64,000 bases of DNA from the NCBI GenBank assembly GCA_910584725.1, contig CAJUBE010000010.1, forward strand, positions 1-64,000. Reading direction: 5' to 3'. The position numbers and the translations under genes are program-made. Every line of letters starts with the position of its first letter. Positions within the stretch are counted from its first letter, which is position 1. Below the pieces are notes generated by a model, which saw nothing but the letters and a program-made list of their open reading frames with translations, did not search any database and had not been told where the DNA came from. Origin of the DNA: an uncultured Lachnospiraceae bacterium. GTDB taxonomy: Bacteria; Bacillota; Clostridia; Lachnospirales; Lachnospiraceae. This document shows positions 16,995 through 25,465 of this stretch, in pieces.

Positions 16995-18863
16995 ATGTTA
17001 CTTGAACAGATAACGCAGACAAATGACATCAAGCAGATTGCACCGGAAGATTACGGCGTGCTGGCGGAGGAAATCAGACAGTTCCTGATTCAGACCATAA
17101 GCGTGACCGGCGGGCATCTCGGTTCCAATCTGGGAGCGGTGGAGCTGACTATGGCGCTTCATTTATTTTTGAATTTGCCGGAGGACAAGCTGATTTGGGA
17201 TGTGGGGCACCAGTCCTACACCCATAAGATATTGACGGGCCGTCGCGACGGTTTTGTGAATCTGCGGAAATTCGGCGGCATGAGCGGCTTTCCGAAGCGG
17301 AAGGAGAGCGACTGTGACTGTTTTGATACCGGGCACAGCTCCACCTCCATATCGGCGGGGCTGGGGATGGTGAAGGCTCGGGATATACAGGGGCAGAATA
17401 ACACCATTGTCTCCGTGATCGGGGACGGGTCGCTCACGGGCGGTATGGCATATGAGGCGCTAAATAACGCTTCCCGTCTGGATACGAACTTTATCATTGT
17501 TCTAAACGATAACAATATGTCCATTTCCGAAAATGTGGGCGGCGTTTCCAAATATTTGAACAACATCCGCACGGCGGACATGTATCTGGATTTGAAAGAG
17601 GGGATTTATAATTCCCTGCGCAGCAAGCCCAAGTACGGGGATAAGGTGGTGAGTCAGATTCGGCGCGCCAAGAGCAGCTTTAAGCATCTCGTTGTGCCCG
17701 GGATGCTCTTTGAGGATATGGGTATCACCTATCTGGGACCGGTAGACGGTCACAATATTCAGGAGATGGTACATATCTTCCGGGAGGCAAGGAAGGTCAA
17801 GAAGGCGGTGCTGGTTCATGTCATTACCCAGAAGGGCAGGGGATATGCGCCCGCGGAGCGGCATCCGGCCAGATTTCACGGTGCGGAGCCCTTCGATATC
17901 GAGACGGGCATTCCCAGTTCCCCCAAGGCGAAGGCGAATTACACGGACATTTTTTCAACGGTCATGTGCAAGCTGGGGCAGCGGGATGAGAAGGTGGTGG
18001 CGATTACGGCGGCCATGCCGGATGGTGTGGGGTTGAAACGTTTCCGCAACATGTACCCGGAGCGGTTCTTTGACGTGGGGATCGCGGAGGAGCACGCGGT
18101 GACCTTTGCGGCGGGACTGGCGGCCGGCGGCTTGAAACCCATCGTGGCGATTTACTCGTCTTTCCTGCAAAGATCCTACGATCAGATTCTGCACGACGTA
18201 TGCATTCAGAATCTGCCGGTGGTGTTCTGTATCGACCGGGCAGGGCTTGTGGGAAGTGACGGAGAGACGCATCAGGGGCTTTTTGACCTGTCCTACCTTT
18301 CGTCCATACCGAATATGCATGTGATGGCGCCCAAAAACAAGTGGGAGCTTTCCGATATGATTAAGTTTGCGGTGGAGTTTGGCGGGCCTATCGCCATCCG
18401 CTATCCGAGAGGTGAGGCTTATGACGGGCTGAAGGAATATAGAGCGCCCATTGTCTACGGGAAGAGCGAGACACTGTTTGCGGAGAAGGATATTCTTCTT
18501 CTGGCGGTTGGCAGTATGGTGAAGGTAGCGCGCACTGTGCGGCAGAGACTGAAAGAAAAGGGGCTTTCCTGCTCGCTTGTAAACGCCCGCTTTGTGAAAC
18601 CCATTGACGAGGAACTGATCCGTGAGGCGTGTAAGACCCACAGATTGATCGTCGCAATGGAGGAGAATGTGGCCAGCGGCGGTTTCGGGGAGCGGGTCAG
18701 GGCTTTTGTGGATTCTTTGGATGTGGAGACGAAGGTGCTTGGCATCGCGATCCCGGATGAGTATGTGGAGCATGGAAATGTGGAGCTTTTGAAGCAGGAG
18801 ACGGGTATCGACGCGGTTTCCGTGGAAGAAAAGGTGACTGCGGCTTGGCAGTCAGGCAGATAA
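16995..18863 (+). CDS. dxs: 1-deoxy-D-xylulose-5-phosphate synthase
   Basis: Thiamine-diphosphate enzyme joining pyruvate and glyceraldehyde-3-phosphate in the first step of the MEP isoprenoid pathway. The thiamine site GDGSLTGGMAYEALN is near residue 140, the catalytic Glu in GIAEEHAVTFAAG near 365-377, and a transketolase C-terminal domain follows. 622 aa, normal length. It starts 9 bases after ispA behind GGGGTTAGT. Confidence 0.96.
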   Translation: MLLEQITQTNDIKQIAPEDYGVLAEEIRQFLIQTISVTGGHLGSNLGAVELTMALHLFLNLPEDKLIWDVGHQSYTHKILTGRRDGFVNLRKFGGMSGFPKRKESDCDCFDTGHSSTSISAGLGMVKARDIQGQNNTIVSVIGDGSLTGGMAYEALNNASRLDTNFIIVLNDNNMSISENVGGVSKYLNNIRTADMYLDLKEGIYNSLRSKPKYGDKVVSQIRRAKSSFKHLVVPGMLFEDMGITYLGPVDGHNIQEMVHIFREARKVKKAVLVHVITQKGRGYAPAERHPARFHGAEPFDIETGIPSSPKAKANYTDIFSTVMCKLGQRDEKVVAITAAMPDGVGLKRFRNMYPERFFDVGIAEEHAVTFAAGLAAGGLKPIVAIYSSFLQRSYDQILHDVCIQNLPVVFCIDRAGLVGSDGETHQGLFDLSYLSSIPNMHVMAPKNKWELSDMIKFAVEFGGPIAIRYPRGEAYDGLKEYRAPIVYGKSETLFAEKDILLLAVGSMVKVARTVRQRLKEKGLSCSLVNARFVKPIDEELIREACKTHRLIVAMEENVASGGFGERVRAFVDSLDVETKVLGIAIPDEYVEHGNVELLKQETGIDAVSVEEKVTAAWQSGR

Positions 18864-18872
18864 GCGGGGATT

Positions 18873-19769
18873 ATGAAGGAAAGACTGGATGTTATTCTGG
18901 TCAGACAGGGGTTTGCAGCCTCCCGGGAGAAAGCGAAAGCGCTTCTTATGGCGGGAAACGTGTTTGTGGATAACCAGCGGGAGGATAAGGCGGGCACACT
19001 GTTTGACGAGAGCAAAATAAAGATTGAGGTGAAGGGTAAGCCGCTTCCCTACGTGAGCCGCGGCGGTCTGAAGCTGGAGCGGGCCGTCGGGCAGTTTCCG
19101 ATTATCCTGCGGGAAAAGGTCTGTATGGATATCGGCGCGTCTACCGGTGGTTTTACGGACTGTATGCTGCAAAACGGCGCGGGTAAGGTGTATGCCATAG
19201 ATGTGGGGCATGGGCAGCTCGACTGGAAGCTGCGAAACGACGAGCGGGTGGTCTGTATGGAGAAGACCAACTTCCGCTATGTAACGGATGAGGATATCAG
19301 GGAACCCATCGACTTTGCGTCGGTGGATGTCTCTTTTATCTCCCTCACGAAAATTCTGATTCCCGCAAGGAAGCTCCTGCGGTCAGGGGGAGAGATGGTC
19401 TGCCTGATCAAACCCCAGTTTGAAGCGGGGCGGGATAAAGTCGGGAAAAAGGGTGTCGTGAGAGAGCGGAAGGTACATATCGAGGTGGTGCGGCGGATAG
19501 TCGATTACGCGGATATGATCGGCTTTTCGGTAAAAGGGCTGACTTACTCGCCGATCAAGGGGCCGGAGGGAAATATTGAGTATCTGCTGTGGCTGGAGAA
19601 ACGGGCGGAAATTCCGGAAGGGATTCTGGGTATGTCGGAGAAAGAGGCGATCGACGCGCTTTTGGCGCTGTCTGAGGCCGGGGGAGGCATCTCCCGGGAG
19701 GAAGGGCAGGCGGCCCGGATCGAGAAACTGGTAGAGGAGGCGCACGGCGCCTTGGATGAGGCGAAATAG
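18873..19769 (+). CDS. tlyA: TlyA-family 2'-O-methyltransferase / hemolysin-like protein
   Basis: An N-terminal S4 RNA-binding domain (residues 3-63, RLDVILVRQGFAASREKAKA) is joined to an FtsJ-type methyltransferase domain whose SAM loop is CMDIGASTGGFTDCML near residues 88-103. TlyA proteins methylate rRNA in mycobacteria; the 'hemolysin' name is historical. 298 aa. The gene lies between dxs and nadK, its standard place in Clostridia. Confidence 0.93.
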   Translation: MKERLDVILVRQGFAASREKAKALLMAGNVFVDNQREDKAGTLFDESKIKIEVKGKPLPYVSRGGLKLERAVGQFPIILREKVCMDIGASTGGFTDCMLQNGAGKVYAIDVGHGQLDWKLRNDERVVCMEKTNFRYVTDEDIREPIDFASVDVSFISLTKILIPARKLLRSGGEMVCLIKPQFEAGRDKVGKKGVVRERKVHIEVVRRIVDYADMIGFSVKGLTYSPIKGPEGNIEYLLWLEKRAEIPEGILGMSEKEAIDALLALSEAGGGISREEGQAARIEKLVEEAHGALDEAK

Positions 19770-19772
19770 CGG

Positions 19773-20603
19773 ATGAAGAGATTTTATCTGATTACCAACG
19801 AGGCGAAGGACCCCGCTGGCGCGTTTACAAATAAAATAACAGCCTTTATTAAAAAACATGGCGGGGAAGCGGTCTGCGTCAAAAATGAGAGGCAGGCCAT
19901 TGCGGAGACTGGGGAGACCGGGGTGGACTGCGCGTTGGTGCTCGGCGGGGACGGAACCTTGCTTCGGGCGGCCGGAAATATGATGGACAGCGATATTCCG
20001 CTTCTTGGCATCAATCTGGGGACGCTTGGTTATCTGGCGGAGGTGGAGAGCACCTGTGCCGAGGAGGCGGTGGAGAAGCTTCTGAAGGACGAGTTTGTAA
20101 GGGAGGAGAGGATGATGCTCTCCGGCAGGGTGACGACGGGTGAGAAGGAGCGGTATGCGCTGAATGATATTGTGATTTCCCGCTGTGGCTCCTTACAGAT
20201 TTTGAATGTCCGCATCTATGTGAACGGGCAGTTTTTAAATGATTACTGTGCGGACGGCGTGATCGTGGCTACGCCCACAGGCTCTACGGGCTACAATCTC
20301 TCTGCGGGAGGCCCCATTGTGGAACCTTCGGCAAGGCTGCTGCTCCTGACGCCGATCTGCCCGCATACCTTGAATACCCGCAGCATTGTGTTCTCGCCGG
20401 AGGATGAAATCACGGTGGAGATCCCTTGGGGGAAGGATGGGCACGAGCAGGTGGTGGAGGCCAATTTTGACGGCAGCAATACGATAACGCTTAAGACCGG
20501 CGACCGTATTCTGATACGCCGCTCCGACAGGACAACGGGAATTGTCAGACTGCGGACGGAGAGCTTCCTGTCGGTGCTCCATAAAAAAATGAGTGAGGCA
20601 TAG
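19773..20603 (+). CDS. nadK: NAD kinase
   Basis: Phosphorylates NAD to NADP. The GGDGT motif is in LVLGGDGTLLRAAGNM near residues 55-70, followed by LGINLGTLGYLAE, and the substrate loop ATPTGSTGYNLSAGGPI near 167-183. 276 aa. It begins 3 bases after tlyA. Confidence 0.95.
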   Translation: MKRFYLITNEAKDPAGAFTNKITAFIKKHGGEAVCVKNERQAIAETGETGVDCALVLGGDGTLLRAAGNMMDSDIPLLGINLGTLGYLAEVESTCAEEAVEKLLKDEFVREERMMLSGRVTTGEKERYALNDIVISRCGSLQILNVRIYVNGQFLNDYCADGVIVATPTGSTGYNLSAGGPIVEPSARLLLLTPICPHTLNTRSIVFSPEDEITVEIPWGKDGHEQVVEANFDGSNTITLKTGDRILIRRSDRTTGIVRLRTESFLSVLHKKMSEA

Positions 20604-20623
20604 AAGGGAAATTTAGACGTGTT

Positions 20624-21073
20624 ATGAAAAAGAAGAGACACGAGAAGATTACAGAACTGATTACACAGAATGAGATAGAAACCCAGGAGGAACTGGTGGA
20701 GCGGCTTAAGGCCGACGGGTACGAGGTCACGCAGGCCACTGTATCCAGAGACATACGGGAACTAAAGCTCTCCAAGATACCCACCGGCAGGGGGCGGCAG
20801 AAATATGTGGCATTCGGCGGGGAGGAAGAGCATCTGGGGGATAAGTACGGCAGGGTTTTGAAGGAAGGATATGTTTCCATGGAACTGGCCCAGAACCTTC
20901 TGGTGTTAAAGACAGTGTCGGGCATGGCGATGGCGGTGGCGGCAGCAGTGGACGCTATGAGGATTGAGGAGGTTGTCGGCTGTATCGCCGGAGATAACAC
21001 GGTGATGATGGCGATGAGAAGCGAGCAGGATGCCCGGATCGTGATGGAGAAGATTGGCAGGATGTTAGCGTGA
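20624..21073 (+). CDS. argR: Arginine repressor / AhrC-type regulator
   Basis: Hexameric, arginine-sensing DNA-binding protein. The winged helix-turn-helix is N-terminal (TQEELVERLKADGYEVTQAT then VSRDIRELKLSK). The C-terminal oligomerisation/arginine domain carries the conserved GCIAGDNTVM near residues 125-134. 149 aa. Its stop codon TGA is part of the GCGTGA that opens the stem-loop module downstream. Confidence 0.95.
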   Translation: MKKKRHEKITELITQNEIETQEELVERLKADGYEVTQATVSRDIRELKLSKIPTGRGRQKYVAFGGEEEHLGDKYGRVLKEGYVSMELAQNLLVLKTVSGMAMAVAAAVDAMRIEEVVGCIAGDNTVMMAMRSEQDARIVMEKIGRMLA

Positions 21074-21216
21074 GAAATGCGAAAAGTACTTCTAAAGACG
21101 TCCCGCCATAGGACGGGACGCCAAGAAGTACTAAGTTTCGCATAAGAGAATGCCTGAAATACGGCATTCTCCGCACAGATTTGAGATTCCGCTATGCGGA
21201 ATCATGGGAGTTAGCG
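21069..21216. repeat. Interspersed stem-loop module, copy B1
   Basis: Stem I: TGCGAAA + AGTACTTCT (from 21078) pairs with AGAAGTACT (21124-21132) and TTTCGCA (21136-21142); inside it is CGTCCCG / CGGGACG. Stem II: GAGAATGCC (21146-21154) with GGCATTCTC (21163-21171). Stem III: GATTCCGC (21185-21192) with GCGGAATC (21196-21203). The module starts on the argR stop codon and is followed head-to-tail by copy B2. Confidence 0.9.
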
Positions 21217-21413
21217 TGAGAAATGCGAAAAGTACTTCTAAAGACGTCCCGCCATAGGTCGGAGACGCAAAGTCAGCAAGCGCAAAGTCAGCAAGCGCAA
21301 AGTCAGCAAGCTGACTTGGAAGTACTAAGTTTCGCATAAGAGAATGCCCAAAACACGGGCATTCTCCGCATTGATTTGAGTCACAGTAGAGCTGTGACAT
21401 GGCGGTTAGGATG
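21214..21413. repeat. Interspersed stem-loop module, copy B2, with 15-bp triplication
   Basis: Same order of parts as B1 but with changed stems that still pair: stem II is GAGAATGCCC / GGGCATTCTC and stem III is GTCACAG (21380-21386) / CTGTGAC (21392-21398). The apical part of stem I contains three tandem copies of GCAAAGTCAGCAAGC (21267-21311). Its tail ATGGCGGTTAG runs to 13 bases before recN. Confidence 0.9.
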
Positions 21414-21426
21414 AAAAGAGGATAGA

Positions 21427-23103
21427 ATGTTACAGAGTTTGCATGTGAAAAATCTGGCTTTGATTGATGAGGCGGAGGTCACGTTCGGCGGCGGTCTCAA
21501 TATTCTGACCGGGGAAACCGGGGCCGGAAAGTCCATTATCATCGGCTCTATTAATCTGGCGCTGGGCGCCAAGGCGGATAAGGAGATGATCCGTTCGGGG
21601 GCGGAGTATGCGCTGGTGGAGCTGGTATTTACCGTGGAGGATCCCGTGCAGGTTGAGGCCATACACGATATGGAGCTTTCTCTGGAGGAAGGACAACTCA
21701 TTCTACAGCGGAAAATCATGGAAAGCCGCAGTCAGTGCAAGGTCTGCGGGGAGACGGTGACGGCGAAGCAGCTCAGGCAGCTTGCGGAGATTCTGATCGA
21801 TATTCACGGGCAGCACGAACACCAGTCGTTATTGAAAGAAACAAAGCAGCTTGAGATACTGGACGCATACGCGGGGAGCGGCCTTTCGGGGAAAAAGGAG
21901 CGGCTGATCGGCAGTTACCGACAGTACCGTGATAAATGCCGGGAATTGTCCGAGAATGAAATAGATGAGGAGACAAGAAAACGAGAGTGTTCTCTGGCGG
22001 AGTTTGAGTGCCGGGAAATCGAGGAGGCTGCGCTCGTGCCCGGAGAGGACACGGAGGTGGAGCGCGCTTACCAGCGGATGAGCAATGCCAGAAAGATTGA
22101 GGAGGCGGCGTTAAACGCGCATGCCATGTGCGGCTATGAGAACAGCGGGGCAGGCAGTGTGATTGCCAGAGCGATTAAGGAGATTCGCTCTGTTTCCGCT
22201 TACGATGAGACGCTTAAGGAGTATGAGAAGCAGCTTCTTGATATTGACAGTCTGTTAAACGATTATAACAGAGGAATGGCGGAGTACCTTTCGGAGTTGG
22301 AGTTTGATGCCGGGCTGTTTGAGCAGACGGAAACGCGTCTGAATCTGATCAATCGTTTAAAGTCAAAATATGGCAATACCGTGGAGGAAATTCTGGCATA
22401 TCGTGAGCGTGCGCTGGAGACCATAGAAAAGTATCAGGATTACGACGCTTACAGGGCGGCGCTCGAGAACGAGACAAAGACGCTTAAAAAGGAAGCGCTT
22501 GCGCTGGCGGAGGAGATTTCTGTCCTGCGCAGGGAAAATGCGCAGAATCTGTCAGAAAAGATGAGGGCGGCGCTCTCGGATCTCAATTTTGAGCAGGCGG
22601 TTTTTGAGATCGCAGTGGAGGCCGATGAGGATAAGCTTTCCGAAAACGGCTTTGACAGAGTACGATTTTTGATTTCCACGAATCCGGGAGAGCCGGTCAG
22701 GGAACTTTCGCAGGTGGCCAGCGGCGGAGAGCTTTCCCGCATTATGCTGGCGCTGAAAACCGTGCTGGCGGACAAGGACGAGATCGAGACTTTGATTTTT
22801 GATGAGATTGACACCGGCATCAGCGGCAGGACGGCGTGGAAGGTGTCGGAAAAGATGGGTATTCTGGGAAGAGGACACCAGCTGATCTGTATCACCCATC
22901 TGCCTCAGATTGCCGCTATGGCCGATACCCATTTCGTCATAGAAAAGCAGGTGGCGGACAATCGCTCCATCACCCGAATCAGGGAGCTTGAGGAGCGGGA
23001 GAGCGTGGAGGAGCTGGCCAGAATGCTGGGCGGTGACGCGATTACCGAGAACGCCTTGAAAAACGCTGAGGAGATGAAAGAATTGGCAGGAAAAACCAAA
23101 TAA
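21427..23103 (+). CDS. recN: DNA repair protein RecN
   Basis: SMC-like ATPase acting early in double-strand break repair. Walker A is GETGAGKSII near residues 30-39, the signature motif ASGGELSRIMLAL near 438-450, and Walker B LIFDEIDTGISG near 455-467. The middle is coiled coil. 558 aa, typical. Two stem-loop modules fill the space between argR and this gene; no LexA-type site was noticed before it. Confidence 0.95.
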   Translation: MLQSLHVKNLALIDEAEVTFGGGLNILTGETGAGKSIIIGSINLALGAKADKEMIRSGAEYALVELVFTVEDPVQVEAIHDMELSLEEGQLILQRKIMESRSQCKVCGETVTAKQLRQLAEILIDIHGQHEHQSLLKETKQLEILDAYAGSGLSGKKERLIGSYRQYRDKCRELSENEIDEETRKRECSLAEFECREIEEAALVPGEDTEVERAYQRMSNARKIEEAALNAHAMCGYENSGAGSVIARAIKEIRSVSAYDETLKEYEKQLLDIDSLLNDYNRGMAEYLSELEFDAGLFEQTETRLNLINRLKSKYGNTVEEILAYRERALETIEKYQDYDAYRAALENETKTLKKEALALAEEISVLRRENAQNLSEKMRAALSDLNFEQAVFEIAVEADEDKLSENGFDRVRFLISTNPGEPVRELSQVASGGELSRIMLALKTVLADKDEIETLIFDEIDTGISGRTAWKVSEKMGILGRGHQLICITHLPQIAAMADTHFVIEKQVADNRSITRIRELEERESVEELARMLGGDAITENALKNAEEMKELAGKTK

Positions 23104-23147
23104 TATAAAATTTATAATATTAAAAAACAAGATTCTTCACATACTAG

Positions 23148-23176
23148 AAAGGACATACTGTAAAGTGTGTCCTTTT
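23148..23176 (+). terminator. Rho-independent terminator after recN
   Basis: AAAGGACATAC (23148-23158) pairs with GTGTGTCCTTT (23165-23175, one G-T pair) and runs into a short T tract. A second hairpin, GCATAAGC / GCTTATGC (23181-23202), follows just before the spoIVB ribosome site. Confidence 0.7.
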
Positions 23177-23233
23177 GTGCGCATAAGCCGAGTCTGCTTA
23201 TGCAGTATAAAAAAAAGGAGAGGAATGTGAAGA

Positions 23234-24580
23234 GTGGGCAATTCAATATATATGACTGAGCAACAGGAGAGAAAATACAGGAGTTTTTTGTGGCTGCTGC
23301 TTCTGGCGGGCATGGCTGCGCTTCTTTTTACGATATACTTTTCCTATTGGAATAGGATTCCGTCGCAGATCAGAATCCGTGCCGGGGTGGAGCAGGAGTT
23401 TGATTTCCGCGTTCCTGTATCGGGAGATATTTACCGTTCGACCGAGGAAGCGGCGCCGGTGGCCTCCGTGACGGATGTGGATGAGGAGGATGAGGCGTAT
23501 CTGCTGGCTGAGGAGGATAAACGACAGGACAGCATTCATGTGGATTTTGCGCGTACCGTAAAGCTGAAAGCAAATGAGATTGACACGTATCGTATGGATT
23601 TGAAGCTGTTCGGTGTGTTCCCTTATAAGAATGTGGATATCGAGGTGATTCAGGATAAAATGCTGATCCCCTCGGGCATTCCCATCGGCATTTACGTGAA
23701 GACGGACGGCGTGTTGGTGGTGGGCATCGGTGAGTTTGAGAGCAGCGGGGGTGAAACCATTTCCCCTTCCAGATACGTGCTGCAAAAGGGCGACTACATT
23801 TTGAAATGCAACGGGGAGCCCGTTGAAAATAAAAAACAGTTTATCAGTATGGTGGAGGCATCCGAGGGGGAGGACATGGTGCTGACCATCAGGAGAAACA
23901 ATGAAACAACGGATGTTTGTATCAATGCCGGAAAAAACAGGATGGAGGATTGGAAGCTGGGAATCTGGATTCGGGACAATGCACAGGGAATCGGCACCAT
24001 GACATACGAGGGAACGGACGCTACCTTTGGCGCGCTGGGCCATGGTATCAATGATGTGGACACGTCGATCCTGATGAATCTGGAAGAGGGGACGCTCTAT
24101 AGGACGGAGATTGTGGGCATCACCAGAGGCACGGATGGCGCGCCTGGAGAGCTGACGGGATACATTGAATATGACAGCGACAATGTGATCGGGGAGATTA
24201 CGGAAAACACGGCGGAGGGAATTTTTGGGGTCTGCGACGAGGAACTGTTGGCAAACGCCGCCTTTGAGCCTGTGCCCATTGCTTTAAAGCAGGAGATCGA
24301 GCTGGGACCTGCGCAGATCATCTGTTCCGTCTCGGGGGAACCGGAATTTTATGATGTGGAGATTGTGGAAGTCAATCTGGAGCATGAGAATGTAAACAGA
24401 GGTATCGTAATCCGGGTAGTGGATGAGAAGCTGCTGATGCTGACGGGCGGGATTATTCAGGGTATGAGCGGCAGCCCCATCATCCAGAACGGGAAGCTGG
24501 TGGGGGCGGTGACCCATGTGCTGGTGAACGACTCCACGAAAGGGTATGGGATTTTTATTGAGGAGATGCTGACGCATTGA
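23234..24580 (+). CDS. spoIVB: SpoIVB serine peptidase
   Basis: Forespore-secreted S55-family protease that triggers pro-sigma-K processing. It has an N-terminal membrane segment (about residues 15-35), a PDZ domain around 165-230 and the peptidase domain. Catalytic His lies in FGALGHGIND and catalytic Ser in IQGMSGSPII near the end. 448 aa. GTG 23234 is the likely start, with GGAGAGG 10 bases upstream. A GCATA and CAGTATA pair 17 bases apart (23181-23209) could be a sigma-G/F type promoter, weakly supported. spo0A normally follows directly; here it lies 5.4 kb away. Confidence 0.94.
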   Translation: MGNSIYMTEQQERKYRSFLWLLLLAGMAALLFTIYFSYWNRIPSQIRIRAGVEQEFDFRVPVSGDIYRSTEEAAPVASVTDVDEEDEAYLLAEEDKRQDSIHVDFARTVKLKANEIDTYRMDLKLFGVFPYKNVDIEVIQDKMLIPSGIPIGIYVKTDGVLVVGIGEFESSGGETISPSRYVLQKGDYILKCNGEPVENKKQFISMVEASEGEDMVLTIRRNNETTDVCINAGKNRMEDWKLGIWIRDNAQGIGTMTYEGTDATFGALGHGINDVDTSILMNLEEGTLYRTEIVGITRGTDGAPGELTGYIEYDSDNVIGEITENTAEGIFGVCDEELLANAAFEPVPIALKQEIELGPAQIICSVSGEPEFYDVEIVEVNLEHENVNRGIVIRVVDEKLLMLTGGIIQGMSGSPIIQNGKLVGAVTHVLVNDSTKGYGIFIEEMLTH

Positions 24581-24618
24581 TACTTTGTGCACTGCGGGGA
24601 AAAAATGTGTAATTTATT

Positions 24619-25304
24619 TTGCGTAGGGCAGTCACGGGAAAGGAGCCTGTTCTGCGAGGGTTTGAGCTTCTGGCTTACTCTCCGAACATCCGCTACGAGA
24701 CGGGAGATACGGCTTGCCGGACAGAGACTGAGGAAAACCGGGGGACACTTGCGCGGGCAATTGCCTTTGGCAGATGCGGCGGGATACTGACCTTTACCCG
24801 GCATTGGTTTTCGTCCCTCGGCGGATGGGATAAGAGCTTTTACAGCCGGACGGAGTTTGATCCGGAGCGGGTTCTGCAGGACGGTACGCCGGAGAGAACG
24901 GCCTTTTACCGCGATCCGGATGTGATGGCGGAGCATTTAAAACCGTTTCTTTTAGAGGATATCCCGATTTTGTGGCGGCCCTTCCACGAATCCGAGGGGA
25001 TTGGTTCCGGTGGAGGAAAAAAGGTCCGGCGGTGGCGGCGCGGCTTTTCTGTATGCAGTATGAGTATTTTGTGGGAAAATATGGTTTACATAATCTTTTG
25101 CGGATGGGGAACTGCCAGCTTGTGGAAGGGTATCCGGGGGATGATGTGGTGGATATCCTGCCCCGCGACAGCTATGCGGAGAAAGGAACGAGGACGGACT
25201 ATCAGAAAGAGTATGCGCAGCTTCGGGCGCTCGCGCAGGTAAAAAAGCCTGTGGATTTGGCAGAGATTGGAATACAATACAATTTCTGTGGAACCGTCGG
25301 TTAA
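24619..25304 (+). pseudogene. Remnant of a GH26 beta-mannanase gene
   Basis: Two frames together read as a glycoside hydrolase family 26 core. Frame one gives GFELLAYSPNIRYETGD, GGILTFTRHWFSSLGG and ILWRPFHESEG (the conserved His-Glu region). Near 25005 the similarity jumps to another frame, giving GDWFRWRKKGPAVAARLF, YPGDDVVDILPRDSYAEKGT and LAEIG, and then stops early. The N-terminal tens of residues and the C-terminal third are missing and there is no plausible ribosome site. So it carries a frameshift and truncations at both ends, and is surely non-functional as mannanase. Confidence 0.8.
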
Positions 25305-25322
25305 CGCTGGCGGTTTTCTTTA
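25288..25322 (+). terminator. Possible terminator after the GH26 remnant
   Basis: GAACCG and CGGTTTTC flank a short loop region containing CGGTTAACG, followed by TTTATCTTTT. The stem is short, so this is a tentative call. Confidence 0.4.
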
Positions 25323-25363
25323 TCTTTTCGCTGCTATGATATTAGGAATGGCGCAATATTTCA

Positions 25364-25393
25364 TTGACAGCGCAAGAGATTTCCTTATATAAT
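25364..25393 (+). promoter_or_regulatory. SigmaA-type promoter of the chemoreceptor-lacI unit
   Basis: TTGACA (25364-25369) and TATAAT (25388-25393) are both perfect, separated by 18 bases. The start would fall near 25400. Confidence 0.75.
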
Positions 25394-25404
25394 TATTACG
25401 ATAG

Positions 25405-25415
25405 TAAACCGTTTA
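25405..25415. promoter_or_regulatory. Candidate LacI-family operator
   Basis: TAAACCGTTTA is a perfect inverted repeat (TAAAC, one central C, GTTTA) with the CG-rich centre usual for LacI/GalR operators. It sits just past the predicted transcription start, where a bound repressor would block. The nearby lacI-type gene at 27532 is the obvious candidate to bind it. Confidence 0.5.
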
Positions 25416-25465
25416 ATAAAATACATACATAACGAAAAAATCAATCAGAACGAGAGGCGGGAAAC

